This document shows, in pieces, positions 1 to 11,830 of a DNA stretch of 64,000 bases. The translations under genes and the position numbers were made by a program. This stretch comes from Orbilia blumenaviensis (Eukaryota; Ascomycota; Orbiliomycetes; Orbiliales; Orbiliaceae): contig JAVHNS010000009.1 of NCBI GenBank assembly GCA_036872755.1, positions 992,001-1,056,000 of the forward strand, read 5' to 3'. The notes under the pieces were generated by a model. The model made no database searches. It was not told the DNA's origin and saw only the letters and a program-made list of their open reading frames with translations. The stretch's first letter is position 1. Each line of letters begins with the position of its first letter.

Positions 1-777
1 TACCGACTTCCAGTATAGCTCGATGCCGCGATGATTTAAATGAAAATCCTCTCCAAAGAGATGAACCCGGGGTACAGTGCTTAAGTTGTAAGTATAGACG
101 TGGATAGTAATATTACCTACTTAAGTAGGTACTTAGGATTGATCTGATCCTAGGAGGAGGAGTTGACACTAGTAACTATAGCTCAAGTAGGTACCTACCT
201 ACCTACCTGCGGGAGGTCCAGCCTCAAGGCAGATGCAAATACAACAGAACAACTCAAAACATGGTCTATTGAGGTAAAAGCAACCAATACACTTCATCAA
301 TATCACCACCCTTCTACAACCCATCAACAGCTATCGTTGAATCTGCAAAAAAGAAACCTTCTCTTCCTTAGTTCTGTCCTGTTCTCTCCCTCGATCATCC
401 TGGTTCTTCAGCTTTCTTTCTTTGATCATCGCCGAACTATCTGCATGCGGTTTCCTGCAAGCCGGCTTTCTGCTCCTATAGCAAACACACTAGCATACGT
501 GCATAACAACCTCGGGTGAGTACAGCCATCATTTATTTGACGATGAATATTTTACATCTTCTTGCTGGCTATTGTCGTTCTAATATATTAACGACAGTAT
601 TAGACAATTATTAACTCAACCCTTGGATTGATGTCCTAGTGTGGCCCTCCACAGTATCGACATATCTCTCTTGCAAGACCTACGGATTTCGTATACTGAG
701 GCCTCCTCTCAGATCATTTTCCCTCGTCGTACATTGATCTCATCTTACTTGTCTCCCTTTCATAAAAATCCGTCAAG
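1..777. other. Intergenic / 5' flank with CTACCT-type repeats
   Basis: No convincing gene is seen here. Around positions 115-128 there is a perfect palindrome (CCTACTTAAGTAGG), and about 184-208 holds a short TACC/CTAC run. The later part is presumably promoter and leader for the gene starting at 778. Short open frames exist but have no recognisable composition or family signature. Confidence 0.6.
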
Positions 778-1764
778 ATGTGTTACCATGTCAAAACCTA
801 CCGCTGCGGCCACTTCAAGCGCACCTTCACGGGTTGCAGATGCACACTTCATTCCTCAGGTGAACAGCGTCAGCCTAGCTACTGTAGTCAGTGGTTCTGT
901 GACAAAAAACCTTACTACAGCGATGGGAATTGTGACCGCGATCATATCAGCAACGTCAATATCGGACACTATTTCAATCCTGATACGGGGCGTCGTGGCC
1001 GTTTTCGCCCCGGACAGCGTCTTCGTTCATTCCGTCCGGCTCGCAGTAATCACACTCCAGCCACAACTTCCAGTGGTATATTTGCCATTCCAAGCTCTAG
1101 GCTTCCAACAGAGCTCCTCGACCACCTTGCTATCCACCCTGACGAACTTGACTTGGACCATGATTATAGCGTCGAATATGACGAAGAAGATCCGCCAATT
1201 TCAACAGGGTCACGGATTCTAGAGGTTGGTATCGAGATCCCCCCAAATGCCGGCCCTGGGGAATATACCGCTTCTGTTTCCCGTGACTCGTCAGGCCGAT
1301 CGGGTACATTCAGCGGGCTTTCTCCAGCGGAGTTCATCAGCATACTTGCACGCGAAAGTGGACTTGGGCTCCGAGCCAGCACACAACCGATCACAGATGC
1401 AATCGATGGCCTTATTCGGATGGCAAGCCTTGATCCTCGCCAGCAACGTTCCGTTCCTGACCACGCTCCATACCGTGCAACTATTATCCGTAGAGGACCC
1501 GGAGTTGCCGCCAATAGGCCTGTCCGAATCAACCCTCCTACTTCCTTACGCCCTTCCCGTCCGACTCGTGCAGTCGTCGAGTCTATTTCAAACACAGGCA
1601 CTGACTTGATGGAAATTGATACTGGAACCCCCGGAACTTCGCTCACAGCCAGCGGAGGAGTTGATACACAACTGATTGGTGGGGGTGCTGCGTCGACCGT
1701 GCCACAGGCGAATGAGGGGTTGAGAGCTGATACAAATGCCACCAATGGAATGGAGGCCGATTAA
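778..1764 (+). CDS. Hypothetical protein with Cys/His-rich N-terminus
   Basis: An uninterrupted frame of 328 residues opens at an ATG in good context (CAAG before it). The first ~45 residues are rich in Cys and His: it starts MCYHVKTYRCGHF, followed by a CRC-x2-H and two further Cys. This spacing suggests a small metal-binding head and resembles the C-x7-CGH start seen in many unnamed fungal proteins. The rest is low in Cys and rich in Ser, Thr, Pro, Gly and Arg, with an acidic stretch around residues 122-140, and looks largely disordered. There is no signal peptide and no membrane segment. Two shorter frames overlap in other phases; this one is preferred for its length and start context. Its role is unknown. 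Zinc binding is inference only. Confidence 0.6.
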   Translation: MCYHVKTYRCGHFKRTFTGCRCTLHSSGEQRQPSYCSQWFCDKKPYYSDGNCDRDHISNVNIGHYFNPDTGRRGRFRPGQRLRSFRPARSNHTPATTSSGIFAIPSSRLPTELLDHLAIHPDELDLDHDYSVEYDEEDPPISTGSRILEVGIEIPPNAGPGEYTASVSRDSSGRSGTFSGLSPAEFISILARESGLGLRASTQPITDAIDGLIRMASLDPRQQRSVPDHAPYRATIIRRGPGVAANRPVRINPPTSLRPSRPTRAVVESISNTGTDLMEIDTGTPGTSLTASGGVDTQLIGGGAASTVPQANEGLRADTNATNGMEAD

Positions 1765-2972
1765 AGAATCACATCCTTCCCAGCATCCACTTCTAGGAAA
1801 GTTTGTCCAACTTACTCATAGAATTATTCACAACATTAGCAACACGAACACCGTCTTTCTTTCCAGCTAAACCTATTCCATTTTCGCAAGACTATGCGTC
1901 TTCTTCACGAGGCCCTTTATTTCCCTTTACTATGGCGGCTACGGTCGCCGACTCAAACTATTCTTTATCCTCCTTCTTTTAATAATTTTCATTCTACCGG
2001 ACATGTGCTGTTGGCCTAAGTGGTGGGCCCTACTTTTTCTATTTCTCTTTCGTCAATGTTGTCTTATTCATGGAGGATTTCATTGCTTTCCTTTTTACCT
2101 CTAATTCCTTTATTATTGTTTCATTGCTATTTTTTCTTTGTAACTCGTTAATTGTATTTAATATTCACTATCACATTACTAGAGGTCAAATGGAAGCTTT
2201 TTTTTTTTTGGTGAAAAACCAAAACGGTAGTATTGCTGAACACTCCGTTTCTTCTTTCTATTTTTCCCTTTCTAGTTTCTAGACTAAGTTTCTAACTTCT
2301 ACTCTAAGTATACATCTGTGGTGTTACACTTTGTAAACGAGAGAGGAGAGGGGATGGGTTAGTGATCGATAAAAAGTTGATAAGAAATCCCAATCTGGTC
2401 GCAAGAAAGTAAGAAAATATTCCCGATTCGCAAGACTAAAAAAATCCCATCCAAAGAAATAAAAAATCTCAAAAAAAAAAGATGTTTGAAGACCGAATAG
2501 AACACCGTTCCGTTTCCCCGTTGAAAAATCCTGTTTGTTTATTGTATATATATGAAGAGAAAAAAGAGTGGAAGGTATCATGGAAGAAGTAGAGGGATGA
2601 GAAAGGGAGGAGTACTGTATAGCACTCTCTTCTTTAAACCCCCACCGCCCTTGCCGTGATGGCTTGTTTTGAAGTATAAAAAGGTTTTTTTCAAGTTTTT
2701 TTGCTCCGGTTAGGAAATACCGATTCTTCACGATCCTTATACTGTAATTCTAGAGATCGATCCAAATACTAGCAAATCCATAGCCCGAAATTTTCCTGAA
2801 AATCTGTCGTCTAAGAAAAGGAAGAAGAGAAAGGCAACTCCATTGCAGAAAAGTAAAAACTCCGAAGTCCCAGTGTAGAGAATATGTATTGAGAAGAGAG
2901 AGGATAAACCAGTTTATCTCTCGCTCCCTAGGAGTCTTTCCTTAAGACAAGGAATGGTCCATGTTTCTTGTT
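1765..2972. other. AT-rich intergenic region, no gene seen
   Basis: The sequence between the 3' end of the Cys/His-headed gene and the 3' end of the small Lys-rich gene is AT- and T-rich with many homopolymer runs. Open frames exist on both strands (for example 2324-2731 minus) but their translations are Phe/Ser/Leu-rich low-complexity products. It probably holds two convergent 3' untranslated regions. Confidence 0.5.
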
Positions 2973-3287
2973 CTAGTGGGTGTGGCTGCAAGTGCAGGCG
3001 TGGCCGGAGGAGGAAGATCCAGATCGTTCCTTCTTGGACTTCTTGCTCTTCTTTTCCTTCTTTTCCTTCTTCTCCTTCTTGGACTTCTTCTCGGCGCTTG
3101 GGATGTAGGCTGGGCCGTGGTGGTGGTGGATTTCGTCTTCAGAGGTTTCCTCAGAGTCGGAGACGAAGGCTTCACCGCCGGCAGCAGCGAGACCGCGGAA
3201 GACGTGACCTTCCTGGACGATATCACCGTTGCTGTCTCTGTAGGTCTTGACACCGTCGGCGGAGGTAGAGATGAGTTGGGCAGACAT
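2973..3287 (-). CDS. Small His-, acidic- and Lys-rich protein
   Basis: A complete single-exon frame of 104 residues. Its composition is strongly segmented. Residues 1-42 look ordered and soluble. Residues 43-52 are a Ser/Glu/Asp block (SDSEETSEDE) typical of casein kinase 2 sites. Residues 54-57 are HHHH. Residues 67-87 are almost pure Lys/Glu/Ser (KKSKKEKKEKKEKK type). The protein ends GHACTCSHTH. There is no signal peptide or membrane segment. The terminal Cys/His tail together with the His4 run could bind a metal, but this is inference. The opposite strand also has a long frame here; the minus frame is preferred because it begins like an ordinary soluble protein and stops cleanly. Confidence 0.6.
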   Translation of the reverse strand: MSAQLISTSADGVKTYRDSNGDIVQEGHVFRGLAAAGGEAFVSDSEETSEDEIHHHHGPAYIPSAEKKSKKEKKEKKEKKSKKSKKERSGSSSSGHACTCSHTH

Positions 3288-6200
3288 GTTGATTGTTGGT
3301 GGTTGGTAGTTTATAAAAAACTAAAGAAGTGTTTTGTTTGTTTGTTTGGAGAGTTGGTAGTGGGTTTGAGAAGGCTTTGGAGTTCTTCGCAGAAGATCTT
3401 TGAATGCTTTGCTTTGTTGTTTGCTTGAGACTGTGCTGATGAGAGAAGAAGAATTGGGATTGAAGCTGGAGATTGAGGTGGTTATATACACATTTCCGAC
3501 TTTGAATTTTCAAAATCCGAATTTACCAGTACACCAGCTAATTTTTTTGCTTTGCAGTATACTGCTGTCCAAGAGTAGTTGCGCCTGAGGTTGGAAAACT
3601 CCTCATTGAGCGAGCCAGCTGTTAGGCCGCAGCTTAGCTGGCTAGCGCAGGACCAGCGAAGCCATTGACAGATCACAATCATGTCTCGTAGATGCGAAAG
3701 ACGCTAACTAGATCGAAGAAAAGAAATGAATGCGTGTGCTGTAACACAGCGCATCGTTTAAGCCAACCGGAGACCCATGTCACTAGCATGCGCATGGCCC
3801 GCCCATTCCAGCATTGAATAGGAATCCACGTTCTCAATGCGAAAATCCATACAGTACCATACCCAGAGCTCAAGGGGGGGTGGGGAAGTGAGTAGCTAGA
3901 GCTCCAAACAAACTAGTGTCAAAGCACACGACTCATCAGGCACGACACCTGCGACGTATCTGAGGTCGGGTTTTCTCGCAAGCAATTTTTTTCCCTCTCT
4001 CTTCTGTGGACCGGGGTTGTCTGTCTGGTACAGCGCATACCGACAAAAATATGATCTGCCTCGGAATTAACTAACGGGGTGGGCCGTTTCGCCAGCCAGC
4101 CTTCCCGCTCCGCTGGCGTGGTTGTTGGCGGGCTTGCTTAGCTTTGTTTGTCATTCCCTAATCCATCAAGACTCCATCTCACTTTTCCTGATGGGAAATA
4201 GTAGCTTCATTTGGCGTTTCTAGAGTGAATGGTCGACGTGGTCTTCGATCATCCGATTCGCCTCTTGGGATTCCACAACTCTCACCCCTCCTTCAACCCA
4301 TGATCGTGAGCGCTGCGAAAGGGGAACTCGGGACTCGGCTGGTGGGTTCCTCAACCTCAACTCATCCAGTGGGTATGTAGTACACACACACACACACATA
4401 TACACACATATGTATTTACTGCGCTCTCACTTCTTTCAGTTTACAAGGCTTGGAGGCAAGCAACAGGAGCGCGAGCGCTCGGTGCAGTACACGGGACCAG
4501 GTTCGCCCCGCCGCATGCAGCTGCCTCGATGAATTGTTTCGTTGTTTCCTTTCCAGAGCCCGAACTTTGAGGTCGGTCGACGTCGACGGCGCCTTGCTGC
4601 CAAATGTACTTTGGATCTTAGATCTGGGGTGCAGTAACCTCCGTATCGTACAGTACAGTACGGTACAGTCAGCATGGCATGTCGACAGCAACGACCCGAC
4701 CAAAGAATTTGTATTTGATACCCCTCAATGCCAAAAAAGCTTCTAGCGTCTGGAGCCACGTAAAAGACTGTCACGTGAAAGGGCCAACTCACAATTGGCC
4801 AAGCTATTTTTGGCGCGAGAAGCAGAGGGGAAAAGGTTGAGAGAAGTAGCCAATCAGGTACCATCCGCCCCGACTGCGATGGAGAAGGCTGGGATTAGGG
4901 GCATTTTGGGGCAAGATCAGAGTGGTTTTATGTGTTGGCAGTTTCAAATCCCTCGACGACGGGTCAAAACCAGGCTTGAAAATTCTCCAAGGCGTTTGGA
5001 ATTGTTTGGAAATGGCTTATGATTGGAACAGGCAGGTCTTACCGCTCTGGCTTCGGCTGGAACTGGCTTTGGGGGCAAAAAAAAGGTACGTGCGTGCAGC
5101 AAAGTATCAAGCAGCCTGTACCATGTAGGGGTATTCCCGAATCAAGTCGACAGGCTACGGCTGTGGTATTCTGGAAGGGCTTGTGAGTTGCAGCTGCCAA
5201 GTTTCCTTCCTGCTCGTGTACAAACCAACGAAGTTATTCTCCGAGCTTGCAGGCTGCCAAACTCATGCATGGCGGTACTTGATAGGGATGTATATATCTT
5301 GGAATCGAAAGAATCGCATGATGCAGGGCCCGCTTTCCGGACTTCTTCTGGGTTAGTGGTTGTTGGGACGTGGACTTGCAGGCCAACGCAGATTTTGTTT
5401 TTTTAGAAGTGTCTTGTCTACCGATATCTCCTTGGACTTCTCTCCTCCTGGTGAACTGTTGTACGCTGCTGCATGTAAGATATATGCAGACGCATGTATC
5501 ATGTGTATGTATACCAGGAGATATCCAATATTGGTGGCTAGAAGCGTGCTTAAGAGGGGGAAGAGGCTAGGCTTTGTGGTAGATTTGGGCGAGACTTTGT
5601 GCAATTTGTGTTGGAAATTTGATATCACATCCTTTCTTCCTTCCACGATTATTAGGAATATGCTGCCATGCGATCTAGAAGTCCTCTAGAAAGATACTAT
5701 ATATTATTTCATATAACAGTATTTATGGTAGCCAATACTAGTAAAATCACTATAATCAACAGTAGCAGTACCAAGCTGCTTGGTACCCTCCGCGGATCCG
5801 AGGCGTTGTGTAATTCGACAAAGTAAAAGCTGATCGATATCTACTTAGAGATATACACATGCAACTACCTAGTTAACTAGGTACATACATCAAGATAACA
5901 CCGATATATAGTATCACAATTTAGCAAACACACCAGATCTGCAGATACCTAGACGTATACGGATTTGTGACCAGGAAAATAGCTCAAAGTATGCCATAGG
6001 CGCCATTATACACTAGTATCTTCAAAGCTGGCCATTCTTCTTGTTCTTCTTCTTCTTGATAATTTATCTTCATTTCCAAGGCTGGGACCCAGGGCTGAGC
6101 AAGAATTCTCACGCCACGGCGCCAGCTAACTCAATCACAATATATTTGTATGTATATATGCAATATCAGATGTAAAACCTCTCATGAGAAACTTCCGGAT

Positions 6201-6678
6201 ACCCCTCATGTTGCCATAATGCAACCATGTATTGGTCGTACAGATCGGCAATATAGTCTCCTACTTCAGTACAACCGTAGTAACCGTGGGTCTAATGCAA
6301 TAACCATGCACAGCCTTTATCACGAAGGTGTGTTCAGATCGATAAGGGTTAGACTTGAAGCAAGCCACAGCAGTCAAGTAGAATCCCCGTATGATACCAT
6401 GAAGGATTTACATCCTATTCGCTATATGGATTTTTATCCTTTCCTAGTATGTAATTACATGCATCCGTACAACGCCGTAAAGACAAAGCGAGCCAGTTGA
6501 GGCAAGATCAAGTATGTAGACCTTCGGTAGTTTAAGACCTAAAGCAACTATAATTTGTCAAAAGATGGAACAGGGGCAGGGGGGTATTAGGCAAATAAAG
6601 CGATAAGTCGTTGAATGTAGAAACCGATGAGAACTCAAAAGATGTCTCGTCGCATCGAATAGAAATAAAGTGGCGAAA
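3288..6678. other. 3.4 kb intergenic region, no supported gene
   Basis: The part near 3288-3500 is probably the promoter of the small Lys-rich gene on the minus strand. A CA/TA microsatellite lies near 4380-4410. Several frames of 60-140 codons occur on both strands (for example 4436-4864 minus, 5353-5689 on both strands, 6150-6500 plus). None has domain-like sequence or a splice partner, so none is called. Confidence 0.5.
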
Positions 6679-7497
6679 TCATATTCTGTGAACTGGGAAT
6701 GAAGTTGCTACAGGCACGGGCTTCTGGATCGCCACCTCGATGGTCACATCTTTCTCGTCGTAGTCCTCTTCCTCCTCTTCTTCCTCCTCCTCAGCCCCCT
6801 CATTTATGTTTGTCATGGATGGCGGGCCACCTTTCAAGCCCTGATTCGCCGTTGCTATCATTAAACAATACGACCCTTGTTAGCTTTGAACTCAATCCGC
6901 AAGTAATCGGTGAGGTTCCAATCGCAGGTTAAATCTAATGTACTCACAGTGCCTACGCTCTTCTGCGCTTCCGGATTTTTCCGTATCTCCTTCCTCACCT
7001 GCTTTCTTCCCAATACCTCTCAGATCCCACGAGAGACCTCTCCTCCTCCTATCTTCCTTCGCTTCAATCATATCCGCGATAGTACATTCTTCATCCAGAA
7101 TTTTACACCTAAACCTCGCGCTGACCAGCAGTGCTACCTCGATATATAGCGCCGCACCCAAGACTCCGCAAAAGCTAGCAGCGAGGGTTATCCATATACT
7201 AACATGTTTTAGAAGCACCAGTGCTATACAGGCGATGATACATGCAGTCCCAAGTGACGAGAATATGGAAATATTCCGCGCTGTGGGTAGAATACGAGAT
7301 TTCGGTAGCTCTGGTGCCGAGGACACTGGTATTGAGCGGGTTGCGGTCTTTAGAGGTGGGGGCTGGGTTTTAGTCAGGCGGGATGGACGCTGAGTATATT
7401 TTGTTGAAGGCTTTGGTCGCATAGGAATATCAGTGAGAGAGGTTGCTAAGGATGTTAGAGATGTCCCCCCGGGAGTCGGTGAGCCGCCGGAAGCCAT
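6679..7497 (-). CDS. Two-helix membrane protein, hypothetical
   Basis: Two exons, 6948-7497 and 6679-6854, separated by a 93-nt intron that starts GTGAGT and ends ATAG. The spliced product is 241 residues. Residues 1-70 are Ser/Thr/Pro-rich and probably disordered. Two hydrophobic helices follow at about 76-97 and 100-126 with a very short loop, suggesting a hairpin with both ends on the same side. The rest is charged: an Arg-rich patch near 149-153, then a Glu-rich run of about nine residues and a YDEKD segment near the C-terminus. There is no cleavable signal peptide. I do not recognise the family. The exon join is well supported because only this phase continues the frame. Confidence 0.65.
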
Positions 7498-9864
7498 CTT
7501 CGGGTATTACGGTATTGAAGGTCTGGCTATATCTGTGGACAGGGATAATGTGATACAATAATGCCTTTGGCTGAAGCGACCTCGCGACAGTATACAGTAG
7601 GGCTGAAAATGATCACAAATTCGCCAGATACTGTACGGCAAATTAATGCGTCGACGCAGGTCTTTTGGCGTTTAATTAGATGAAATGTATCTTTGATGAA
7701 GAAATGTACCGGATCAAGTCCCAGTGATCCCAAAAAAAGTCTCTATCTCCTGAGAATAGTAGACAAAAGAACGAAAGGTATGATTTGAAGGCCTAGCTTC
7801 AGATGATATAGCTAAGGGAACTCGTCAAAGTCCCATGAGGTCTTTCATACCCCCAGGCCTTTTTAAGAAACCCACTTTCTGAACGCGGCCAGGTTCGATT
7901 GAATATATCAGGGCGCAAGAATGGGGAAACTTCGAAATCGAGACATCCGTAGAATTGCAAATGGCGAAAAAATTCTGGCGGTAGGATGCGGCTATCAGCC
8001 ATGTCCATTCTTGCCTTTTAGGCCATCAGAAAAAACAAGATAGTTAGAAATCGCACAGCAGAATTCCAGTGTCAGGCATCCATAACAGCTTTCCTTAATC
8101 ATGACTGCCCTTTTTTTTCCCTCGCGTTTTCGCAAGTCTCGTGAGGGGGAGGGTGGGAGAGTAGAAATTCAAATGGCTAGATTGTTACCGTTTGCGGTAT
8201 CTGGTCGATGTGGGTGGGACGGACTGGTAGGGAAGAGGTGGGGGCCTGTAGACAGGAGGCCGGAATGTGTTGCACAAGGTTTAGTTGGGACGTCGGGACC
8301 TGCATTTGGGATAGGGTATTTATATGACCGCAAAGGGGAAGCCTGGGCCACCGAATCCAAGAAAATGAAGTGAGAGGGGGAAAAAAAAAAAAAAAAAAAA
8401 AAAAGTGATCAGACGCGATGGCAGGAGGGGATGATGATAGATGAGGAGATTCTGGAGGAATGGAATGGTTTGCGTCAACGCGAAGAGCGGTGCTTGAGGG
8501 TAAGAGTTGAGATATTGAAACGTAATCTTGTGATGATTTTTGACAGCCTCTTACATTCCTGATATCTATCAATAGATCTGATCAATAAATACATATAAAT
8601 ACACATATACATATACACATACGTACATAAATTTACATGCATGCATGCACCAATCGCGATGGGATGAGTGGCCAGCGGGGAGCTTGGCTTCCAACTGTAA
8701 TGGCGAGGAGCCTAGAGCCCGCACTTGGAGGGGCATTCTTTCCCTTCTTTGTTGTTCATTCATGGGCGACGTCACGCGACGAAGCACTTCATATTGACTA
8801 TATCAATTTTGCAATACGCAATATAAATGCCTGCGGCTAGCTTACATTACGGACTGGACACCCTCGCGATAGCTTAGATAAATGCGAAATGCCTCCCACC
8901 TAGAGGGCATATCAATCACGACCTGAATTCCACCACATGCATATCCATAGGGGGCGCCGGGCACGCTGAGCCTGCGAGCAAGTGAGTATGGCACACTCGA
9001 AGCCCCTAGACCGGTATTTTGCACAGGTGCTCTGAGCATAATTAATCGTTTTCATGAATTTCCGTTGGTAACTTTCCGATCATATTGATCGCGATCGATA
9101 TCCAACTTCATGCATGGCAATGGACATGCATCAGAAGTATATCGTGCATCGCCATTGAAAGGTAATTATGACAGGAAAGTGGACATAATAGAGTATTTTG
9201 AGTTTCATTGGTCGCTGCCATCGTCGCTTTCAAGCTCTTTTCCCGGGTTAACGTTTCGCACAGACTAGTAGTGTTCACATGCTATAGCTAGCTCGCGGAA
9301 CAAGCAATAGCCCTCGCCTACAAGCGGAATATTAATACAGCCTCATCTGAGCATCTAGTATTAGCGGATTTGACCCGGTGACCATATGGTGCCCACTCCA
9401 ACCAGATTCAAATTGCTAGGCTAACCATTACTGGTCAGTTTCTTGTGTCGGCCCTGGACTAAAATTTGATTCCATGGGGCTAGCACCAATACCGCAGTCC
9501 AGCATATATAACACTAAAGAGTCTCCAAATGACCGCAGCTGTTCACACTTAGGATTAGCTGCAGGCGCTAGATAGGTTATATATTTTAGTATCAGAGTTA
9601 ATTTGGAACCCGGGGTATCATTGTATTCTTGAGCGATGCAAAGAAGAAAAACAAGCAAGAAAGTCATATACACGCAGCCAACGGCACAAAAGCAAGTTAT
9701 ATATAATACAGAATCCCGACCATCAAGGGAGGGCAGTTGAAAATGTACAGAGCTATGGAGCCAACGGGCTCAAAGAATTAGTCTCAATGGTCTGCAGATG
9801 GTCCTGCAGCTGGGTTGGCTCACACGGGATCACCATTTAATACTAACCTCGACCATTATAGGGC
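7498..9864. other. Intergenic region with poly(A) and ATAC-rich repeats
   Basis: No supported gene. It contains an A24 homopolymer at 8381-8404 and a degenerate ATAC/ACAT-rich microsatellite near 8580-8645. The part nearest 7498 should hold the promoter of the membrane-protein gene, and the part nearest 9864 the 3' end of the App1-like gene. Remaining frames are short and unconvincing. Confidence 0.5.
8381..8404 (+). repeat. A24 homopolymer
   Basis: Uninterrupted run of 24 A. Confidence 0.9.
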
Positions 9865-11174
9865 CTAGTTGCATTTCCCACTTGCAACATCCAACTCCAT
9901 GAGCTCCGACGGCTCTGTAAAGACTTTCCACTTAGCCTGTGGAACACCCTTGAACGCTGTTGCAAATCGCTCATCACTGTTGTCTGCTTCATTCACTTTT
10001 CTAATCCAAATACATTGAATGAAGTCAGGGTGGCGACGAGCACTAGGTAGCGGCTAATTGTTAGCAAGTTGTCCCACCGCTAATGCCCATAGACCTAGCC
10101 AGGTGTTGGCTATAGCTGGAACTTACATTTCAGCATAAACCTCCGGGTCAGCTTGGGTGCTATCACCGACGGTCAGGAATTTCTTTTGAGGATAGAAGCC
10201 ATGGAGCTTCTCTATCTGTGCGATCTTATAGTCCCGTACGTTATTCTCGTCGAGAACAAACTTGAAGATGCTTTGAATATCCGTAATTGTAAGATTCTGC
10301 ACAATCATTGGGCCCTTAGGGTATTTTTCAAATATAAAACTCCTCAATGAAGGAAAAAGCTGATACGGAGACCCTGTTAGGTAAAACCACGCCGGATTAC
10401 CGAGTTCACCGTCCAACTTGGAATATAGTTCGGGCATCCCGCCGACGGCTTGGTGGTCATCTATGAATAGAGACTTCACTGCCTGCTTCTTGTCAAGAAC
10501 GTTTGATATCTTGATTGTATCGTCGACGTCTACACAGCGCGCATAATTCTGTTAGCAAAGCTAGAGTGCACCTCCATATTTAAGGTTTCGATACGACATA
10601 GTATACCAAACGTACCTGATATGACACCGAAGCCAGTTGGGGGTGATGGGAAAAGAGTTGCTTCAAATTCCCTGTTGCTAAAGAAACCGGGTGCGACTCC
10701 GCTAATTGTACGCTGATTTAAAGAACCGCCACAAGCACCAATGCCTGCATTTTTTTCTAATAATCCCCCATTGGCCGTATCTCCTATACTAAACGAGTCA
10801 CACCCGGAGATATCGAGATTGACTTCAATTCCATTACGAGGAATAGCGAGGAAAAGCTTGGTTCTCTCGAAGAGGTTATTGGCTTTATTTCCTACCTCAA
10901 TTCCTAGGGCTTCGATAGCAGTGGTCAAAGCACCAGAAACGACACTCGAATCGAATTGACGGACGTGAGTAAACATGCGTATAGATGCTGTTAACTCATT
11001 TCCTTCCCCAGTCCTAAAAGCTGGGGCATCGAGAAGGAGAACTTCGTCAAAGACAAGAGGTAAACCTCGAGGTATCTTGTCGACAGGCTCTCTTGGTAAT
11101 GGAATGGGATTTGCGAGAACTGATGAAGTGAGGGCTGCAATAGCCACTACTTGGAGTAGACGGTTGTTATACAT
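9865..11174 (-). CDS. Secreted App1-type (DUF2183) phosphatase-like protein
   Basis: Three exons, 10616-11174, 10127-10529 and 9865-10042, with introns of 86 and 84 nt; the product is 379 residues. Residues 1-21 form a signal peptide ending VLA. The second intron boundary creates the motif DVDDT at about 188-192. This is the DxDxT nucleophile signature of the HAD-like App1 catalytic domain, whose founding member is yeast phosphatidate phosphatase App1. Further family features follow: a GSPYQLFPSL segment, the LTITDIQSIF region and a GDSTQADPEVYAEIA block that completes only after the third exon is joined. Family knowledge predicts phosphatidate or related phosphate-ester hydrolysis. Secretion is inferred from the leader. 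Yeast App1 is cytosolic and actin-associated, so this is a divergent, exported relative. Confidence 0.82.
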
Positions 11175-11538
11175 ATTTGTATGCGCCGAGATACTTGAGG
11201 TTTAGTTTTACGTCGCCGGGTAGGCTGGAATTGTTTCAAGTTTCGAGAAGTAGAAGAGTCGCACTGATGTATAAGTATGAATTTGTAGGTAAGGGATCAC
11301 AAAGGAAGGAGTTCGGGTCCACCCCAATAGCTTGTCGGTTTCGTTAATAAATTATGCTGAGGTGAAGGCGTCGATTTTCCCCTTACAGAAAGAGTGGATC
11401 GTAGCGAGCAATGCAATGACCGGAGGAATTGCGAATACAATAAACATGCCCGTACAAGATGGTGGAGGTGTGTGTGAGCTTTTATATTATCAGGCATCGC
11501 AACAGGGAAAGTTCTCTTCGGACCAAGACCTTGTCTAT
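11175..11538. other. Flank of App1-like gene
   Basis: This contains the presumed promoter of the minus-strand phosphatase gene. Nothing else is recognised. Confidence 0.4.
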
Positions 11539-11830
11539 TCATGCAATTGTCCCTTCATACAAAGGCGGTTCTGGTTTTCTAATTGGGCCAGGATACAGAA
11601 GAACGTTTTCCGCCCGAGCTTGTGTAAGACATAGGGATACATGATTGTCGGGGTGCCCCTCCTCGTTTACAGCTAGGCTGACCGGATTTCCAGGGTGGAT
11701 AGATACCTGAGAACAGATCTGCGCCGAAGAGAAGCCTGTCGTGCCGTTGATTTGGGTTACTTGATATTTCGAAAACTTACATGGGACAACAGGAGGTGTC
11801 CTGTCAGCCAATCGTTTAACCATCCTTCCC
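11539..11830 (-). pseudogene. Possible gene fragment with protein-like composition
   Basis: A minus-strand frame ending at 11539 reads like the terminal exon of a protein gene. It has a CKFSKYQVTQING segment, a CSQVSIHPGNP segment and a SLAVNEEGHPDNHVSLCLTQ segment, then stops after a Pro-rich tail. Splice-like signals (GTAAGT near 11782, AG before ATCTG near 11725) lie inside it. I could not find a credible first exon, start codon or signal peptide upstream. The sequence above 11830 on this strand becomes low-complexity. It may be a decayed gene, or an exon whose partners I failed to recognise. No family assigned. Confidence 0.28.

Noticed and set aside
641..1222. 193-codon plus frame overlapping the start of the first gene, and a 193-codon minus frame at 1164-1745
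   Set aside because: The longer frame starting at 778 has a better start and a Cys/His head; the others are Ser/Thr-rich shadows.
2324..2731. 135-codon minus frame
   Set aside because: Phe/Ser-rich low-complexity product in an AT-rich 3' region with no splice partner.
2961..3428. 155-codon plus frame rich in Leu and Phe opposite the Lys-rich gene
   Set aside because: Leu/Phe runs are the complement of the Lys/Glu codons on the minus strand, so it is a mirror effect.
4436..4864. 142-codon minus frame and overlapping 95-codon frame
   Set aside because: No conserved motif; Arg-rich random-looking composition.
7885..7910. GGTTCGATT resembling a tRNA B-box
   Set aside because: No cloverleaf can be folded from the flanks.
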